In this document: piece after piece, positions 63,301 through 64,000 of the stretch | Layout: every line of letters begins with the position of its first letter | How positions within the stretch are numbered: position 1 is the first letter of the stretch | Assembly (NCBI RefSeq): GCF_014642875.1 | Contig: NZ_BMJC01000001.1 | Location: 1,159,335 to 1,223,334 of the forward strand | DNA length: 64,000 nucleotides | Origin: Puia dinghuensis | GTDB taxonomy: Bacteria > Bacteroidota > Bacteroidia > Chitinophagales > Chitinophagaceae | Direction of reading: 5' to 3' | Notes under the pieces: model-generated | Told to the model about the DNA's origin: nothing | Databases searched by the model: none | Seen by the model: the letters and a program-made list of their open reading frames with translations, nothing else | Translations under genes and position numbers: made by a program

Positions 63301-63655
63301 CATCGGCCATGGTAACACCCGTGCACCAGCCTTCTTTGATGGCCACACCGGCTTTCTCGGTGATGTCTTCGAATTGAAAATTGCCTTTGTTGAGGAATAA
63401 CCTGTTCTTTACCATATTGCCCGTAAAGAAAAGATCGGGCAGACCATCGTTGTTGATATCCCCCACCGCAACCCCGGCCCCGTTGTAGAAATACGGGTTG
63501 ACCATAACGTTGAATCCTTCGTTATCCTCCTTAAGAAGGTTGCGGAAATTCACACCCGTACGCGACTCGGGCAGTCGCGTAAACAACCTGGACCTATCCT
63601 CCATACAGGAGGATAGGCCCAGGATAACTAATAAGATATATATCGGTCTGCTCAT
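60362..63655 (-). CDS. FG-GAP/VCBS-repeat lipoprotein with C-terminal ASPIC/UnbV-like region
   Basis: The 1097-residue protein starts MSRPIYILLVILGLSSCMED, with the lipobox Cys at residue 17. It is built of many beta-propeller blades with calcium-binding-like DxDxDGxxD motifs (VGDINNDGLPDLFF, DYDKDGDLDLFVI, DVNGDGLLDIYVC, DADGDGHPDLYVVS). An ASPIC/UnbV-like stretch lies mid-protein (YFVEQQPVRGFQSS-like TFYVEQQPVRGFQSSQDMTL). It is probably anchored on the outer membrane facing outside. It follows a SusD-like gene by 4 bp, the common layout of CRTAC1-type proteins in Bacteroidota polysaccharide loci. Confidence 0.9.
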   Translation of the reverse strand: MSRPIYILLVILGLSSCMEDRSRLFTRLPESRTGVNFRNLLKEDNEGFNVMVNPYFYNGAGVAVGDINNDGLPDLFFTGNMVKNRLFLNKGNFQFEDITEKAGVAIKEGWCTGVTMADVNGDGLLDIYVCRAGLTNKAYRSNLLFINNGNNTFTERAAEYGLADIGYSTQASFFDYDKDGDLDLFVINESSPEYSRGLLDYSQLRNKPSDSTLRNHLYRNDGGHFTDVTTQAGIRSNVLTFSLGISTADIDQDGWPDIYVANDFNEQDYLYINNHDGTFTDKLSEKVDHTSQYSMGVDVADLDNDGLPEILELDMLPPTNHDLKMHVGGDNFDKFQYLFSQGYYYQYMKNSLQKNNGDGTFSEIGQLAGIAATDWSWSPLIADFDNDGRKDIFITNGYKRDNTNIEFVKYSIDEAIKIKQGAPAVAVGEYVAKMKGILLNKFMYHNEGNDRFVNKAAEWGLDDKTFSNGAVYADLDNDGDLDLIVSNQDEYAGIYRNNSESLLKNNYLRIQLKGDKGNSFGYGAKVYGYGGGQTFYVEQQPVRGFQSSQDMTLHLGLGKLQQLDSLRIIWPDDRTQLLTGVGVNRLLTLAQADAGERFSYERPRAKPLLAPATGVMDYTHHEDPQRDFTRQHMLPHYYSHNGPCMAKADINGDGLEDLFIGGSKGNPGAFYVQTKDHRFVRDRDRSPAGALLADSLSEDVDAVFFDADGDGHPDLYVVSGGYEYAENSPALQDRLYINDGTGHFTRKRDALPPNTGSKSCVRVCDVNNDGKPDLFVGGSVVPSGYPRSCGSSIYINDGHGRFRDATDEWNPALRQLGIVTDAAWIDVNGDKVKDLVVVGEWMPVKVFVNEKGRLVDRSSEYIPFASNGWWHKILVADLDGDGYDDLVLGNYGLNSPLHASPTEPVELYTTDIDNNGIPDPMMTCYNDHVSYPFFPMDDILAQVPSLKKKFYDYEVYASATIKDVIPEEKLRSLRPLTANTFESCWLRNTGKGFERRELPIQVQYSPVYSIAAVDLDHDGHKDLILCGNNIYNKILLGRDDANHGVVLLNDGKGNFRYLPPARSGLTLRGDNRSIEIIGDDLLFGMNDAPVKVFRLME

Positions 63656-63659
63656 AAGA

Positions 63660-64000
63660 TCAATTCACGTCCCACCACAACGGCGTACCACCCGTATCGG
63701 GTCCGCCAAGCTTCTTGACAGCATCCGCAACTCCATTGGGATTGGTGTTTCTTTCACTGAGGGCGAAGTTGATCCGGCGGATGAATTTGGCCGTGGGGAT
63801 GGACCCATTGCTAAAGTTCACGACGTTGGGATAAAGCTTGGGATAGAGGGTACGCCTGAACTCCGACCAGGCTTCCTGGCCGTCGGGGAACATCGAGATG
63901 TATTTCTGGGTAATGATGCGCTCGAGCTTCTGCGCGAAGGTAGCGGAATTATCCCATTTGATCGTGATGGTGCTCAGGTAAGGCGAACCGGTGGTGATAT
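63660..64000 (-). CDS. SusD/RagB-like outer-membrane lipoprotein, C-terminal part
   Basis: The reverse strand is open from the window edge to a stop at 63660, giving about 113 residues that end GGPDTGGTPLWWDVN. The segment TIKWDNSATFAQKLERIITQ followed by MFPDGQEAWSEFRRTLYPKL is typical of the C-terminus of SusD-like (SusD-like_2) proteins. The 5' part lies outside the window. It lies 4 bp before the FG-GAP lipoprotein and probably shares an operon with it and an upstream SusC-like gene beyond the edge. Confidence 0.88.
   Translation of the reverse strand, partial: ITTGSPYLSTITIKWDNSATFAQKLERIITQKYISMFPDGQEAWSEFRRTLYPKLYPNVVNFSNGSIPTAKFIRRINFALSERNTNPNGVADAVKKLGGPDTGGTPLWWDVN

Overview
The window is chromosomal DNA of a member of the Bacteroidota, most likely of the Chitinophagaceae. 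The signs are two SusC/SusD-type loci, a fused secDF, an extra-long NusB, the syntenic block nusB-DUF1573-yajC-coaE, start codons without Shine-Dalgarno sequences, and many TAnnTTTG (or TAnnTTCG) -7 promoter elements typical of the phylum. I saw no tRNA, rRNA, CRISPR array or recognisable transposase. There is no gene-free stretch longer than about 300 bases.

Layout. 1-7.5 kb is housekeeping: groEL/groES, nusB, a DUF1573 lipoprotein, yajC, coaE, a class I aminotransferase and secDF. 7.5-8.2 kb holds two small secreted low-complexity proteins, one very histidine-rich. 8.2-30.5 kb is the accessory core. Locus 1 (+ strand) is sensor kinase, response regulator, TolC-like protein, membrane fusion protein and CzcA-type RND pump. 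Facing it on the - strand is paralogous locus 2: response regulator, kinase, TolC, fusion protein, RND pump, then a nuclease-dead Cas12f-like protein, a guide RNA, an orphan response regulator, and a SusC/SusD pair. 30.6-60.2 kb is mixed metabolism: DUF2279, a methylmalonyl-CoA mutase-type large subunit, TonB, GlnRS, YggS, a TonB-dependent receptor, an acyl-CoA dehydrogenase, arginine deiminase with CtlX, an AT-rich DUF6934 module, pfkA-pyk, cutC, a glycosylasparaginase, two CocE-type hydrolases and a GH20-GH29 fusion glycosidase. 60.3-64 kb holds an FG-GAP/VCBS repeat lipoprotein and the end of a SusD-like gene.

The main discovery is at 21282-22490. The 365-residue protein is recognisably Cas12f/TnpB-like, but both RuvC catalytic positions that I can place are substituted (W228 for Asp, R323 for Glu), and the C-terminal zinc finger and RuvC-III region are absent. 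Directly downstream lies a guide RNA scaffold with a Cas12f-like pseudoknot, ending in ATGCAAC. The 16 bases that follow (GAGTGTGCAAAACTAT) match perfectly, from the first guide base, a site at 10357-10372. That site covers the -7 element of the locus 1 efflux operon and is flanked by a TTTA motif on the correct side. The simplest reading is an RNA-guided repressor, encoded in one metal-efflux operon, that silences the promoter of its paralogue. The locus 2 promoter is diverged at the equivalent site and should escape.

The locus 2 efflux promoter and the SusC promoter share another architecture: a -7 element, a 10-bp gap, then five TTAA/TTAG half-sites at exact 11-bp spacing. This suggests one OmpR-type regulator controls both, which ties the SusCD pair to the efflux regulon.
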